DNA from: Phenylobacterium sp. LH3H17
Lineage (GTDB): Bacteria; Pseudomonadota; Alphaproteobacteria; Caulobacterales; Caulobacteraceae
Direction of reading: 5' to 3'
Length of the DNA: 64,000 nucleotides
Assembly: GCF_024298925.1 (NCBI RefSeq)
Contig: NZ_CP101284.1
Span: 20,279-84,278 of the forward strand
The position numbers were made by a program, and so were the translations under genes. Below are positions 1 through 8,005 of the stretch, piece after piece. The notes under the pieces were generated by a model. The model ran no database searches. It saw only the letters and a list, made by a program, of their open reading frames with translations, and was not told where the DNA came from. How positions within the stretch are numbered: the first letter of the stretch is position 1; every line of letters starts with the position of its first letter.

Positions 1-842
1 CGCCGGTGGACCCCGCCGTTCAGGAAGCTCGCGATCAGGCGCGCGCGGCGCGCGCGGCCGGTCCCTTCTTCGGCGGACAGCCGGTGCAGGTGGCCGATCG
101 GGATGTGGCCGCGCCCGCGGCGGGGGTGGCGGCGTTCGCCGGCCGGGCCGCCCCGCCGGCCGAGCGGTCGGCAGAGGTGCAGCCGCAGAACGGCCAGGGC
201 GCCAAGCGCCAGTTTCTGGCCGGCTCTCGGTCCGAAGACTACCTGGCCAACCCGCTGCTACCGCCGCTCAGTCCGTGGGAGGTGAAGGCGGGAACCCTGA
301 TCTCGGCCGCCCTCATCACCGCGATCAACTCTGATCTGCCGGGCGAGGTCATCGCCCAGGTGACCCGACCGGTCTACGACCACGTCACCGGGCGCACCGT
401 GCTGATCCCGCAGGGCGCCCGGCTGATCGGTCAATACGACAGCCAGGTCGCCTACGGTCAGCAGCGGGCTTTGATCGCCTGGAACCGGATCGTCATGCCC
501 GACGGCCGGTCGATCAATATCGGCTCGATGACTGGGGCCGACCTGTCGGGCGCCAGCGGCCTTCGCGACCGCACGGACGGGCACTTCGGCCAGCTGGCGC
601 GCGGCATCCTGCTTTCAACGATTTTCAGCATCGGCGCGGCGTCCGCCCAGGACGCCGGCACCCGAAGTTCTGGCGGCCTGGTGGTCAATAGCGCCGCCAG
701 CGGCATTTCCAACCAGGCCCAGCAGACCGGTCAAAGGATCACTGAGCGTGACCTGAACCGCCAAGCCACGATCACCGTGCGCGCTGGCTGGCCCCTCCAG
801 GTCATCGTCAACAAGGACATGATCCTCGCCCCCTACCAGTAA
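1..842 (+). CDS. trbI: TrbI/VirB10-family conjugal transfer protein, 5' end missing
   Basis: This is the C-terminal part of TrbI, the VirB10-like protein that links the inner and outer membrane parts of the mating-pair type IV secretion channel. The frame is open from the left edge, so the N-terminal membrane anchor lies outside the window. The visible part has a Pro/Ala-rich linker, then the conserved VirB10 barrel with the signatures LIPQGARLIGQYDS and WNRIVMPDGRSINI and the antenna helix region RGILLSTIFSIGAAS. TrbI is normally the last gene of the trbB-trbI operon, so the rest of the trb genes should lie to the left. Confidence 0.93.
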   Translation, partial: PVDPAVQEARDQARAARAAGPFFGGQPVQVADRDVAAPAAGVAAFAGRAAPPAERSAEVQPQNGQGAKRQFLAGSRSEDYLANPLLPPLSPWEVKAGTLISAALITAINSDLPGEVIAQVTRPVYDHVTGRTVLIPQGARLIGQYDSQVAYGQQRALIAWNRIVMPDGRSINIGSMTGADLSGASGLRDRTDGHFGQLARGILLSTIFSIGAASAQDAGTRSSGGLVVNSAASGISNQAQQTGQRITERDLNRQATITVRAGWPLQVIVNKDMILAPYQ

Positions 843-854
843 GAGAGAGTTCCA

Positions 855-1229
855 GTGACCCAGACCGCAGAGAAGCTCGGGCTGTTCCTGTCCGAAGGCC
901 TGCACCAGGACATGGTGTCGGCCGCCGAACGACTGAATACGCGCAAGAATCCTCGCGGCTGTGTGCGGCTCATCTATGAGCGCGCCTTTCGAGAGTTGGT
1001 GGAGGCGCTGGAGAGCGGTGTCGAGATCGCCTTCCCCGCTGTGCGCGGTGCCAAAGACCGGGTGTCGGTGCGCCTGTCCCGGCCGCTCTGCCTGCGCATT
1101 CGCCGGCACACCGACGGTCTCAATCTCAAGCTGACGGACTTCGCCTTCGCGGCGATCGACCGCTTCCTTCAGTCCAACAAAGGAGACGCCCATGACGCGA
1201 CCCGTCAAGCCTACCCTGTCCTTGGCTAA
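855..1229 (+). CDS. Small protein of unknown function between trbI and the DUF2274 gene
   Basis: A 124-residue protein starting with GTG 12 bp after trbI, behind a purine-rich stretch (AGAGAG). I do not recognise a family. It looks soluble, basic and mainly helical (LHQDMVSAAERLNT at the N-terminus), with no signal peptide or membrane segment. Its last 38 bp overlap the start of the next gene in another frame, which suggests translational coupling in the trb operon. An accessory DNA-binding or regulatory role is only a guess. Confidence 0.6.
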   Translation: MTQTAEKLGLFLSEGLHQDMVSAAERLNTRKNPRGCVRLIYERAFRELVEALESGVEIAFPAVRGAKDRVSVRLSRPLCLRIRRHTDGLNLKLTDFAFAAIDRFLQSNKGDAHDATRQAYPVLG

Positions 1230-1440
1230 GATCGACCTCGAGGAGAAGGTGACAGACCTGCGCCTGCGGCTGCGCGGGAAGCTCGCTGTCGACCTGGTCG
1301 ACTATCAGCGCGCCTACGCCCAGAGCAACGCCCAGGAGATCGCGCTCGAACAGCTCGTGCCCCACATCCTCTCGACCTTCATGGAGGCGGATCGAGGCTT
1401 TCAGGCGTGGCGCAAGGCGAACCCGACCAGCAAGGTGTGA
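1192..1440 (+). CDS. DUF2274 domain protein
   Basis: An 82-residue protein of the DUF2274 type, regularly found directly after trbI in alpha- and betaproteobacterial Trb clusters. It carries the typical pattern of a short N-terminal strand, a basic segment (LRLRLRGKLAVDLVDYQRAYA) and a helix ending in LVPHILSTFMEADRGF. AAAGGAG lies 8 bp before the ATG, so this start is preferred although it overlaps the upstream gene. Its molecular function is unknown; the position suggests a small cytoplasmic or regulatory partner of the transfer operon. Confidence 0.82.
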   Translation: MTRPVKPTLSLAKIDLEEKVTDLRLRLRGKLAVDLVDYQRAYAQSNAQEIALEQLVPHILSTFMEADRGFQAWRKANPTSKV

Positions 1441-1498
1441 AGGCGAGCCGGCCCGCACACCAATCGACGGCCCGACTAAACTGGCTTAGCTTTGCCGT

Positions 1499-2359
1499 AT
1501 GGCGATCAGGTTCAATGCACTTCTAGCCGATGAAGGCATCGATCCAGCGACAGTGCGGCTCCTGCGCCATCAGACCGGCAAGGTGCGTGGCCGAACCCCC
1601 TACAGCTTATGGCGCGACGATCTCGAAGGGTTCGAGCGCTACCAGAGCACTCAGGACAGTGCGCCGCGCGAAAGAGCGAAGTTCGTCGGGCCCTATTGGG
1701 CCAGTTTCGTCTCCCCTTCCCCGGGCGCGACGCTCTTCGTCGGTCTTTATGGGGCTACGCGCACCGGCGCTGTCACACCCGGAACGATCGATCCCTTCAC
1801 GGGCGATCACGTTGGCGGCCAGAAGGGCATGGTGACGCCCTATGACCAGTATAACTGCCGCCGGCTTGAGGCCCTGAGCACATACATCGGCCGCCTCTTC
1901 ATTCATTGGGGAGATAGCGCCAGCGCCAACAGGGCGTGGGTCCAGCGCGCGGAGAAGCAGGACAAGGTCATTGTCGAACTCACGCGCGTTTTCCAGGAGG
2001 AGACGTTCCCAGGCTTCACCAAGCTCGTTCGGCCGCTTTCTGAAATCGAAACGATGCCCGTCACCTGGCAAGAAGTCCTCCGCGCGTCACGGGGCGTCTA
2101 CCTTCTCGCCTGTCCCCGGACGCGAGAGCACTATGTCGGTTCAGCCTACGGCGAGGACGGTTTTCTTGGCCGCTGGCGCAGCTATGTAGCCACGGGGCAC
2201 GGCGGCAATATCGGCCTCCGCGGCCGTGACCCCAGCGACTACCTCGTCAGCATTCTAGAGGTGGCCGGCTCCAGCGCGACCATCGAAGACATCATCGCGC
2301 TTGAAGCCATTTGGAAGGTCAAACTTCATAGCCGCGACATCGGCCTCAACCACAATTGA
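1499..2359 (+). CDS. GIY-YIG nuclease family protein
   Basis: A 286-residue protein with a C-terminal GIY-YIG nuclease fold. GVYLLACP and HYVGSAYG form the two signature strands, followed by GRWRSYVATGHGGN and a late glutamate in IALEAIWK that fits the metal-binding residue. The N-terminal 190 residues are a family-specific region I cannot assign. No clear Shine-Dalgarno precedes the ATG. It sits between the trb operon end and the replication gene, so it is probably an accessory cargo nuclease rather than part of transfer. Confidence 0.8.
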   Translation: MAIRFNALLADEGIDPATVRLLRHQTGKVRGRTPYSLWRDDLEGFERYQSTQDSAPRERAKFVGPYWASFVSPSPGATLFVGLYGATRTGAVTPGTIDPFTGDHVGGQKGMVTPYDQYNCRRLEALSTYIGRLFIHWGDSASANRAWVQRAEKQDKVIVELTRVFQEETFPGFTKLVRPLSEIETMPVTWQEVLRASRGVYLLACPRTREHYVGSAYGEDGFLGRWRSYVATGHGGNIGLRGRDPSDYLVSILEVAGSSATIEDIIALEAIWKVKLHSRDIGLNHN

Positions 2360-2374
2360 TCCCAGGAGCCGACC

Positions 2375-2638
2375 GTGGCCCAGCCGATGGAACCTCACCT
2401 TTTTGTGGTGGTCGAAAGTTTCATACCGGCGAGCACCGCTGGCCTCCACGGCGAGATCCATGTCCGGCCGGTCGCCGGCCAAGGCTACGACACCACAATG
2501 CACGTTCGTTGCCCAAAGGCGCTGGGTCGCGACCATCCCTTGGGGACGAGGTTTCGCATCCGGGCGAAGCTCACGGACCGGGAGGGCGGCAGGCCATTCC
2601 TGTCGACCCACCACAGCTGGCCCTATGACGTCCTCTGA
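2375..2638 (+). CDS. Small hypothetical protein downstream of the GIY-YIG gene
   Basis: An 87-residue protein starting at GTG with AGGAG 8 bp upstream, 15 bp after the GIY-YIG gene, so the two are probably co-transcribed. Alternating hydrophobic residues (LFVVVESFIP, MHVRCP, FRIRAKLTDREGG) suggest a small beta-rich fold. No family is recognised. Confidence 0.6.
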   Translation: MAQPMEPHLFVVVESFIPASTAGLHGEIHVRPVAGQGYDTTMHVRCPKALGRDHPLGTRFRIRAKLTDREGGRPFLSTHHSWPYDVL

Positions 2639-2756
2639 CCACAAGCGGTAGATCTCTGAGTCGGTGGCCGGGGACTCGTTTCTGAATATCCGTCAAGCGC
2701 ACGAATCGGCCCTTTTTGGTCGAAATGGTGCAATTCCAAGTCTTCAGCTTCGCCCA

Positions 2757-2787
2757 GACTCACTGAACGCTGAGTCCGACTGAGTCG
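2757..2787. promoter_or_regulatory. Clustered TGAGTC palindromes upstream of the RepC-like gene
   Basis: GACTCA at 2757-2762 and TGAGTC at 2771-2776 form a 6-bp inverted repeat with an 8-bp spacer. They are followed at once by the 11-bp palindrome CGACTGAGTCG at 2777-2787. A further CTGAGTCGG lies near 2657. Such clustering in the 408-bp gene-free stretch before a replication gene suggests binding sites for a regulator or the replication protein; this role is inferred. Confidence 0.4.
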
Positions 2788-2853
2788 CGCGCCAGATCCT
2801 CTGCGCGCGCCTGGTCGCCCATGAGGACTTCACCTTGACCTAGACGAGACCCC

Positions 2854-2930
2854 AAAACGGCGAAAGCCCCCAGTTGACGCTGGAGGCTTTCGGAAATCGC
2901 AGGCGCCGTGTGGTAGCGGCTTGATTGATC
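2854..2930 (-). ncRNA. Candidate antisense RNA (ctRNA-like) in the RepC-like leader
   Basis: On the minus strand there is a TTGACG -35 box (forward 2960-2965), a 17-bp spacer and a weaker TAGGTT -10 box (forward 2937-2942). About 40 bp downstream is a 13-bp stem (forward 2861-2873 and 2880-2892, one mismatch, 6-nt loop) followed by CCGTTTTGGGG. This is the layout of the counter-transcribed RNA that controls repC in repABC plasmids. The predicted RNA is about 75 nt, somewhat longer than classic ctRNAs. Family knowledge supports the idea; there is no direct proof here. Confidence 0.5.
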
Positions 2931-3046
2931 GGGACCAACCTAGAAGGCGCTTTTTGCGTCGTCAAGGCCCGAATAGGAGACCTATTGTCTTCTGCCTGCC
3001 GGTTTCGCACCGTCGAAACGGCCTCGTCCCAGCACGAAGGGACGAC

Positions 3047-4447
3047 ATGCAAAGCGCATTATCCGAGGACGACTGGCGGCCAGGCTTCGCCAAGCGAGCC
3101 CCCAACTTCGACGCGGTCTGCGAGCAGGCCCGCGCCTGGCGTTGGAGCCCGGGCGAAAGCATCGCGCGTATCGCCGCGGCCGTGCTGAAGGGCACGCCCA
3201 CCCTCACCATCCAGCAGCGGATGACCCTGCTGCTCTATGTCGAGCACCTCAATCAGGACCGCCTGGAGAAGGACGTCGCCTGCGTCTGGCCAAGCACGGC
3301 GCTGATCGCCGACTACCTCGGCTGCAGTGAGAGCACGGCGCGCGCCAACCGGCGCGGCCTGGAGGCGGCCGGCTACATGGTCCGCGACTACAATCGCGCC
3401 AACCGCCCCGCCGGCGTCGAAGCCTATGACCTGGCACCGCTGGTGGCGCGCCTGGACGAAATGGAGGCCGTTGACGCCGCGTTCCGTGAGGCGGCGCAAG
3501 CTCGCCGAGCCCAGTACCTTGAGCCCGTGGTGTTTGCGCAGAGATATGCCGCCCAGGCGCCTATATCCCGGCGCCTAGAACAGTCCCATAAGAACGACAG
3601 TTCCTCTGTACAGGATAAGGACACGCCTTCGCCGCGAAGTTCCTCCTTTGCGCGTCCGGCTACGCCTCCCGCGAACGGCAAACGCAACGGATCCTCGGGC
3701 CAACGCCACAGCAACGGAACGTCCAGCGCCATTTGCTCTCCAGGGGGAGCAAGCGGCTTGGGCGGTGCTCAATCCGCGCCCTTCGCGGCGGCGGAAATGG
3801 TGCGCCAGGAGCTCAGGGCCGCCGTCCAGGTCTGTCCCAGGCTGGCCGCGCTGGTGGGGGATCATATCCTCGCCGACCCCGCCAGCGCAGGCCCTGCCGA
3901 TGTCGCCCGGATCGCGGCCGCGGCGGAAACCTGGCTCCCGGAGATCGAACGCAACAACGCGCTGTCGGTCGGTTGGGGCTGGGCCCGCCACGGGCCACGG
4001 GTGATCGCGATGTTGGCCATCGCGTTGGAAGACCCGGCAATCCAGAGCCCTTGCAAATACTTCGGTTGGATGGTCACCCGAACCGCCCAGGGCGCGCCCG
4101 ATCTGCGCCTAAACCTCGCCCGGATCATGCGGGTGAAGGGGGAAATCCCGCCGCCGGAGGTCGCCGCGCCCGTGGCCCTGATGGCCGCACCGGGGACCGA
4201 CGATCCGACCTGGCTGGCCATCGCTACGGCGCTCCGCGCCATCGTGCGCGAAGGCGCCTATGGGAGTTGGTTCGGAAAGGTCGGCTTCCACGGCATCGAG
4301 GACGGGCTCTTGACCCTGTCGACGCCGAGCGGGATCGCCGCAGACCGGATCAAACGGGACTACGTGACCGCCATCCTGCAGGCGGCCGAGGTCGCCGAGG
4401 TGTTCGTCGAGCGGGTCTTGGTCACCCTGCGAAAGGACCATCGATGA
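3047..4447 (+). CDS. RepC-like plasmid replication protein with winged-helix domain and DnaA-N-like C-terminus
   Basis: A 466-residue protein. Residues about 45-140 resemble the RepC N-terminal winged helix: VWPSTALIADYLGCSESTAR, then RDYNRANRPAGVEAYDLAPL. The middle (about 180-250) is Ser/Pro-rich and probably disordered. The last ~75 residues (WLAIATALRAIV, SWFGKVGFHG, YVTAILQAAE) resemble the DnaA domain I fold used for helicase loading. The ATG at 3047 has AAGGGA upstream; an in-frame start at 2921 would run through the leader hairpin region and is less likely. It overlaps the next gene by ATGA. It may act as a second replication initiator or as a regulator. The plasmid also has repA near 23 kb, so which one drives replication is unclear. 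Confidence 0.72.
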   Translation: MQSALSEDDWRPGFAKRAPNFDAVCEQARAWRWSPGESIARIAAAVLKGTPTLTIQQRMTLLLYVEHLNQDRLEKDVACVWPSTALIADYLGCSESTARANRRGLEAAGYMVRDYNRANRPAGVEAYDLAPLVARLDEMEAVDAAFREAAQARRAQYLEPVVFAQRYAAQAPISRRLEQSHKNDSSSVQDKDTPSPRSSSFARPATPPANGKRNGSSGQRHSNGTSSAICSPGGASGLGGAQSAPFAAAEMVRQELRAAVQVCPRLAALVGDHILADPASAGPADVARIAAAAETWLPEIERNNALSVGWGWARHGPRVIAMLAIALEDPAIQSPCKYFGWMVTRTAQGAPDLRLNLARIMRVKGEIPPPEVAAPVALMAAPGTDDPTWLAIATALRAIVREGAYGSWFGKVGFHGIEDGLLTLSTPSGIAADRIKRDYVTAILQAAEVAEVFVERVLVTLRKDHR

Positions 4448-5127
4448 TTGGGCGCAGCCTGTGGGTCGTGCTTGGCCTGATGCTCGCCGCGGCGAGCCCG
4501 GTCACGCTTAGCGGTCAGGCCGGCGTCGTCGATGGCGACACCTTCACCCTCGGCTCCGAACGGGTCCGAATGTGGGGGATCGATGCGCCGGAGGGCCGAC
4601 AGACCTGCAAGGACGCCGGCGGCGGGAACTACCGCTGTGGTGAGGTGGCGCGCGACCGGCTGATCGGGTTGATCGCGCGCCGCAATGTCATCTGTGAGGT
4701 ACGGGACCGCGACCAATATGGCCGGGCCGTCGCCCGCTGCAGGGCTGGCGATCTCGATCTTGGCCTGGAGATGGTCAAAGGCGGCTGGGCGCTGGAATAT
4801 CGTCAATTCAGCGGCGGGACCTACACGGCGGCGGAAACCGAAGCGCGCCGAGCCAGGCGCGGGGTCTGGGCGGGCACCTTCGAGCGCCCCTCGGAATGGC
4901 GGGCGGTGGAACGGTCAGCCGCGGCGCCTGTACCAGCTTCGGCCGAGCTGGCCGCGAGCGGCGGATGCGTAATCAAAGGCAACATCAACGCCGCGGGGCG
5001 GCGGATTTTCCATGTGCCCGGCCAGGAGGATTATGCCGCGACACGGATCGACCTGTCGCGCGGCGAGCGCTGGTTCTGTACGGCGGCCGAGGCGCGGGGG
5101 GCTGGATGGACGGCCGCCAGGCGGTAG
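4444..5127 (+). CDS. Exported staphylococcal-nuclease-like (SNase) protein
   Basis: A 227-residue thermonuclease-family protein. It begins with a hydrophobic signal segment (SLWVVLGLMLAAASPVTLSG) and continues into the SNase fold with VVDGDTFTLGSERVRMWGIDAPE (given here as its known signature), RDQYGRAVARC and WALEYRQFSGG. The catalytic-type Asp and Arg residues of the family are present. The C-terminal part (SGGCVIKGNI, RIFHVPGQEDYAATRID) matches the extra domain seen in plasmid SNases. ATGA overlap with the RepC-like gene couples the two. Export suggests a periplasmic role such as clearing DNA during mating; this is inferred. Confidence 0.85.
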   Translation: MIGRSLWVVLGLMLAAASPVTLSGQAGVVDGDTFTLGSERVRMWGIDAPEGRQTCKDAGGGNYRCGEVARDRLIGLIARRNVICEVRDRDQYGRAVARCRAGDLDLGLEMVKGGWALEYRQFSGGTYTAAETEARRARRGVWAGTFERPSEWRAVERSAAAPVPASAELAASGGCVIKGNINAAGRRIFHVPGQEDYAATRIDLSRGERWFCTAAEARGAGWTAARR

Positions 5128-5134
5128 TCGGTGA

Positions 5135-5881
5135 TCAGTGCTCCGATCCCGTCAGATCCACATTCCAAAAGTCCAGGACCTCGCGCACGGCGTCATGGCC
5201 AAAGTGTTCGAGGGCGGGGTCGGCGAGCTGCTGGCGGAACCGCGCCTTGCGCTTGGCGATCGCTGCGCGCACCCGATCGCTGTAGGGCGCGGTGCCAGGC
5301 GGGAGAGTGCGCCGCTCGGCCGTTGGCCACGCTTCTGGATATCCCGCTGGAATGACGCCCGCCCGGACGCGCTCGGCGCCGACCCGGACATCCTCATGCT
5401 CGCAGGCCCATCCGTAAAGATGGTAGGCGCAGACCCGCAGGCACTCCTTGATCTGCGGGACCGCGTCGGTGAAGCCCTTCAGCGGGGTCGGAAGCCAGGT
5501 CATGTTGCCCACGCAGGAATAGAAGCGTGGGTCCTGGACGACGTTGCTCTTGCCGGCGAAATTCTCGTCGTCGTAGCCCCAGATGTGACAGACGGTCCAA
5601 TTCTTCGGCTTCGGCGGCGTTTTGACCCCAAGCGCCTCGACCAGCGCCGTCGCGGCTCGGATGTTTTCCTCGACCTTGGGCACGCCCTTGCCGCTGACCA
5701 GAACCTTGCTCCAGGCCGCGTCGTAGCGGGGCCGGCTTCTCGCCGTGTCTGGGCACCAGATCGGCAACGCCTTGAAGGTGTCGGGATGCACCCAGCGCGC
5801 CGTGCGGGCGATCATCTCCATAACGAGCGGCAGCTCGTGTTCGATTTCGGACAAGCCGTCCGGGACCTCGAACGCCGTCAT
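5135..5881 (-). CDS. Hypothetical protein
   Basis: A 248-residue protein of unknown family, convergent with the SNase gene (7 bp between stops). It is rich in Trp, Tyr and Cys (WCPDTAR, WTVCHIWGYDDENFAG, CVGNMTWLPTPLKGF, CLRVCAYHLYGWACEHED) and has a basic C-terminal helix (RVRAAIAKRKARFRQQL). There is no membrane segment or signal peptide. It shares an operon orientation with the small gene just upstream at 5916-6317. No function can be assigned. Confidence 0.6.
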   Translation of the reverse strand: MTAFEVPDGLSEIEHELPLVMEMIARTARWVHPDTFKALPIWCPDTARSRPRYDAAWSKVLVSGKGVPKVEENIRAATALVEALGVKTPPKPKNWTVCHIWGYDDENFAGKSNVVQDPRFYSCVGNMTWLPTPLKGFTDAVPQIKECLRVCAYHLYGWACEHEDVRVGAERVRAGVIPAGYPEAWPTAERRTLPPGTAPYSDRVRAAIAKRKARFRQQLADPALEHFGHDAVREVLDFWNVDLTGSEH

Positions 5882-5915
5882 GATCCAGGCCGCTCGCGGT
5901 TACACGCCCATCCCG

Positions 5916-6317
5916 TCATCCGAGTTGAGAAGCGCCGGGATCCTGGCCAGCCGCCCGGGTCGCGGCGCTGGGCTGCTTGTCCGTGGACAGAATGATGGGT
6001 CCGAAATAGCCGAAATCATCGCGGCAGGCGGCGACCGCCAGGCTGACGTCGCGATAGAGCTTCGGGGCGTCAGACTTGAACTTGGCGAGCCGGTATTCTC
6101 CGGTGCGCCCGGCCAGGCGCAGCCAGACGCTCCAGTCGCCGTGTTCGCTTTCGGTCAGCCGGACCTCTTTGAGCGAGCCGCCACGCTCCAGATACATCGA
6201 GACATTGCGGGCCCGGATGGCCAGCTCAGGGTTCGCGCCGATGACCCAGGCTTCTTCGCTCCGGCCCTCGTCCCCCGCGATCTGATCAGTGTTCATCACG
6301 GAATGCCCCAAACTCAT
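5916..6317 (-). CDS. Small hypothetical protein
   Basis: A 133-residue protein; a second in-frame ATG at 6296 is an equally plausible start, preceded by GGGG. The core (NVSMYLERGGSLKEVRLTESEHGDWSVWLRLAGR) looks like an alternating beta structure, followed by LYRDVSLAVAACRDDFGYFGPIILS. It lies 34 bp before the hypothetical gene at 5135-5881 on the same strand. No recognised family. Confidence 0.55.
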   Translation of the reverse strand: MSLGHSVMNTDQIAGDEGRSEEAWVIGANPELAIRARNVSMYLERGGSLKEVRLTESEHGDWSVWLRLAGRTGEYRLAKFKSDAPKLYRDVSLAVAACRDDFGYFGPIILSTDKQPSAATRAAGQDPGASQLG

Positions 6318-6498
6318 GATGGGCTTATCTTGCTATAAAAGCACATGGCTGTCGCCCTCCTGATCGCCGTCTGTGACGATTTTGCGCCGCCAATTCCCGG
6401 GCTATCGCCTCAATTTCAAGCCTGTGAGTTGCGATGCCGAGGGGGGAGCTTCGGTTTGGCGAGTGATTGGCCAGGATCAGGTCTGTCTGTGGATTTGG

Positions 6499-6577
6499 GG
6501 GGGAGCGCCCTCCCCCTGAGTCGCAGGCGTTGCGGTCTGCGCCTACCCCCACCAGCGGGGGATGCCCCCGCAACGCC
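6499..6577 (+). promoter_or_regulatory. Two strong stem-loops in the leader of the toprim gene
   Basis: GGGGGAG (6499-6505) pairs with CTCCCCC (6510-6516) over a CGCC loop. Next, GGCGTTGCGG (6526-6535) pairs perfectly with CCGCAACGCC (6568-6577), enclosing a small CCCCC/GGGGG hairpin (6546-6550 and 6557-6561). These fill the 359-bp gene-free stretch before the toprim gene. They could be a terminator or attenuator, or a structured single-strand DNA element. Confidence 0.5.
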
Positions 6578-6676
6578 CCCGGGGTCAGATCCCGAGCGGC
6601 CGTCGGCCGCGGACGGAAAGGGTGGAGGCAGGCTTGGGGTGGGTGAGTTTTGGTCAGGCAGTCCCGGGAGGTCGCC

Positions 6677-7567
6677 ATGTCCTTGAGACCCATCGTCCAG
6701 GCCCTGGGCGGCGATCTCTATGATCGCGGCCAGAGGGCGAACATTCCGGCGCCGGGCCATAGCGCCGCCGACCGTTCCGTCTCGCTGTTGCTGAAGGACG
6801 GGCGGATCATCGTCCACACCTTCGGCGATGGCGACTGGCGCGCGGTGCTCGATCACCTGCGCGGCGAGGGCCTGGTGGACGCGCACAACGCCCCGACCAC
6901 CCTTAGCCAGTCGCGCCGGGCCTCGGCGGCCGGGAACGCCGGCACGACGATCGAGCGATTGAACGCCGCGCGGCGGATCTGGGAGGCGGGGAAGGCCGTG
7001 GCCAACACCCTTTCTGAACGCCATTGCCGGCTGAGGGCGATCACGCGCGCCCTGCCAGGACCACAGGTGCTTCGCCACTGCGGCCAGGCGCCGGTCTCGG
7101 CCTATGCGGCGGAGAGCCGCCATCATCGCCCCGCCCTCCTGGTCGGCGTCAGCGATGCGACGGGCGGCCTCACCGCCGTCGAGCTGACCTATCTCGCGCC
7201 CAACGCCCATCGGGCGGCGGACCTGCGTCTGAACCGCAAGACGGTCGGCGCCGTGCCCGCCGGGGCAGCGGTTCGGATCGATGAGGCGGCGCCGGAGATG
7301 CTGGTCGCCGAAGGCTTTTTCACCACGCTGTCGGCCAGTGAGCGGTTCTCGCTTCCGGCCTGGTCGCTGATGTCGACCCGCAACCTGCGAAGCTGGATCC
7401 CGCCGCCTGGCGTGCGCTCGGTGCTGATCGCCGCGGATCGCGGCAAGGATGGTGAGGCTTCGGCCGAGCACCTTCGCGCCAAGCTGGTCCGGGCCGGCCT
7501 GAAGGCCTGGGTCGAGTTGCCGTCGGGCGTCGTCGGCGATTGGAACGATGCGGTGAAGCACTCGTGA
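6677..7567 (+). CDS. Toprim-domain (primase-like) protein
   Basis: A 296-residue protein typical of alphaproteobacterial conjugative elements. The N-terminus (GDLYDRGQRANIPAPGHSAADRS) resembles the zinc-ribbon/CHC2-like start of plasmid primases but without clear cysteines. The C-terminal half is a toprim domain: EMLVAEGFFTTLSASE, then VLIAADRGKDGEASAEHL with the DxxxDG-type acidic pattern. The ATG at 6677 has GGGAGG upstream; an ORF start at 6650 is also possible. It likely acts in priming transferred single-stranded plasmid DNA; that role is inferred. Confidence 0.78.
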   Translation: MSLRPIVQALGGDLYDRGQRANIPAPGHSAADRSVSLLLKDGRIIVHTFGDGDWRAVLDHLRGEGLVDAHNAPTTLSQSRRASAAGNAGTTIERLNAARRIWEAGKAVANTLSERHCRLRAITRALPGPQVLRHCGQAPVSAYAAESRHHRPALLVGVSDATGGLTAVELTYLAPNAHRAADLRLNRKTVGAVPAGAAVRIDEAAPEMLVAEGFFTTLSASERFSLPAWSLMSTRNLRSWIPPPGVRSVLIAADRGKDGEASAEHLRAKLVRAGLKAWVELPSGVVGDWNDAVKHS

Positions 7568-7610
7568 CGGCGACAGGGGCCTCAATCCCGCAACAGATCT
7601 GCTGCAGTAA

Positions 7611-7778
7611 TCAGTGAAATACCTGCTCGAAGGCATCTTGCCAATGCGCTTGGCGCGCCAGATCGTCCCAAGTTCGCGCCATCTGAAAATAGGAAACGCG
7701 ATGTTGGATTACGGTACAATTTTCGGCCATCGCCCGCAGTCTCACAGCCATTTCTCGGCACTCGTCTTCGGTACGCAT
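7611..7778 (-). CDS. Small conserved alphaproteobacterial protein
   Basis: A 55-residue acidic helical protein (start MRTEDECREMAVRLRAMA, then FQMARTWDDLARQAHWQD). It matches the common small alphaproteobacterial type in which a RAxECRxLA helix is followed by MAxxWxxLA. Function unknown. The open frame runs further upstream, but this ATG gives the usual family N-terminus. A relative lies at 53254-53430. Confidence 0.6.
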   Translation of the reverse strand: MRTEDECREMAVRLRAMAENCTVIQHRVSYFQMARTWDDLARQAHWQDAFEQVFH

Positions 7779-8005
7779 ATCTGAAGCGTGATCTCTTTCG
7801 CCACGGAAGTATCGAGGAGATTGCATTCTTTTGGGAAATGGGACGGCGGGAAGTTCCTTGATGACCTCGGTCGAGGTCGATTGTCCATGCCGAACGCTCC
7901 AAGCATGGGGCCGATCGCGTGGCTGCTGAAAGGAGAGAGGGAGGGCTGGAGGGGGTGCGCCAAGGGGCAGGATGACCCTCGCCTCTGACGCCGGAGATGA
8001 TCCCC

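Noticed and set aside
3733..4443. Upstream extension of the SNase frame
   Set aside because: It lies inside the RepC-like gene in another frame. The signal peptide and ATGA overlap support the start at 4444.
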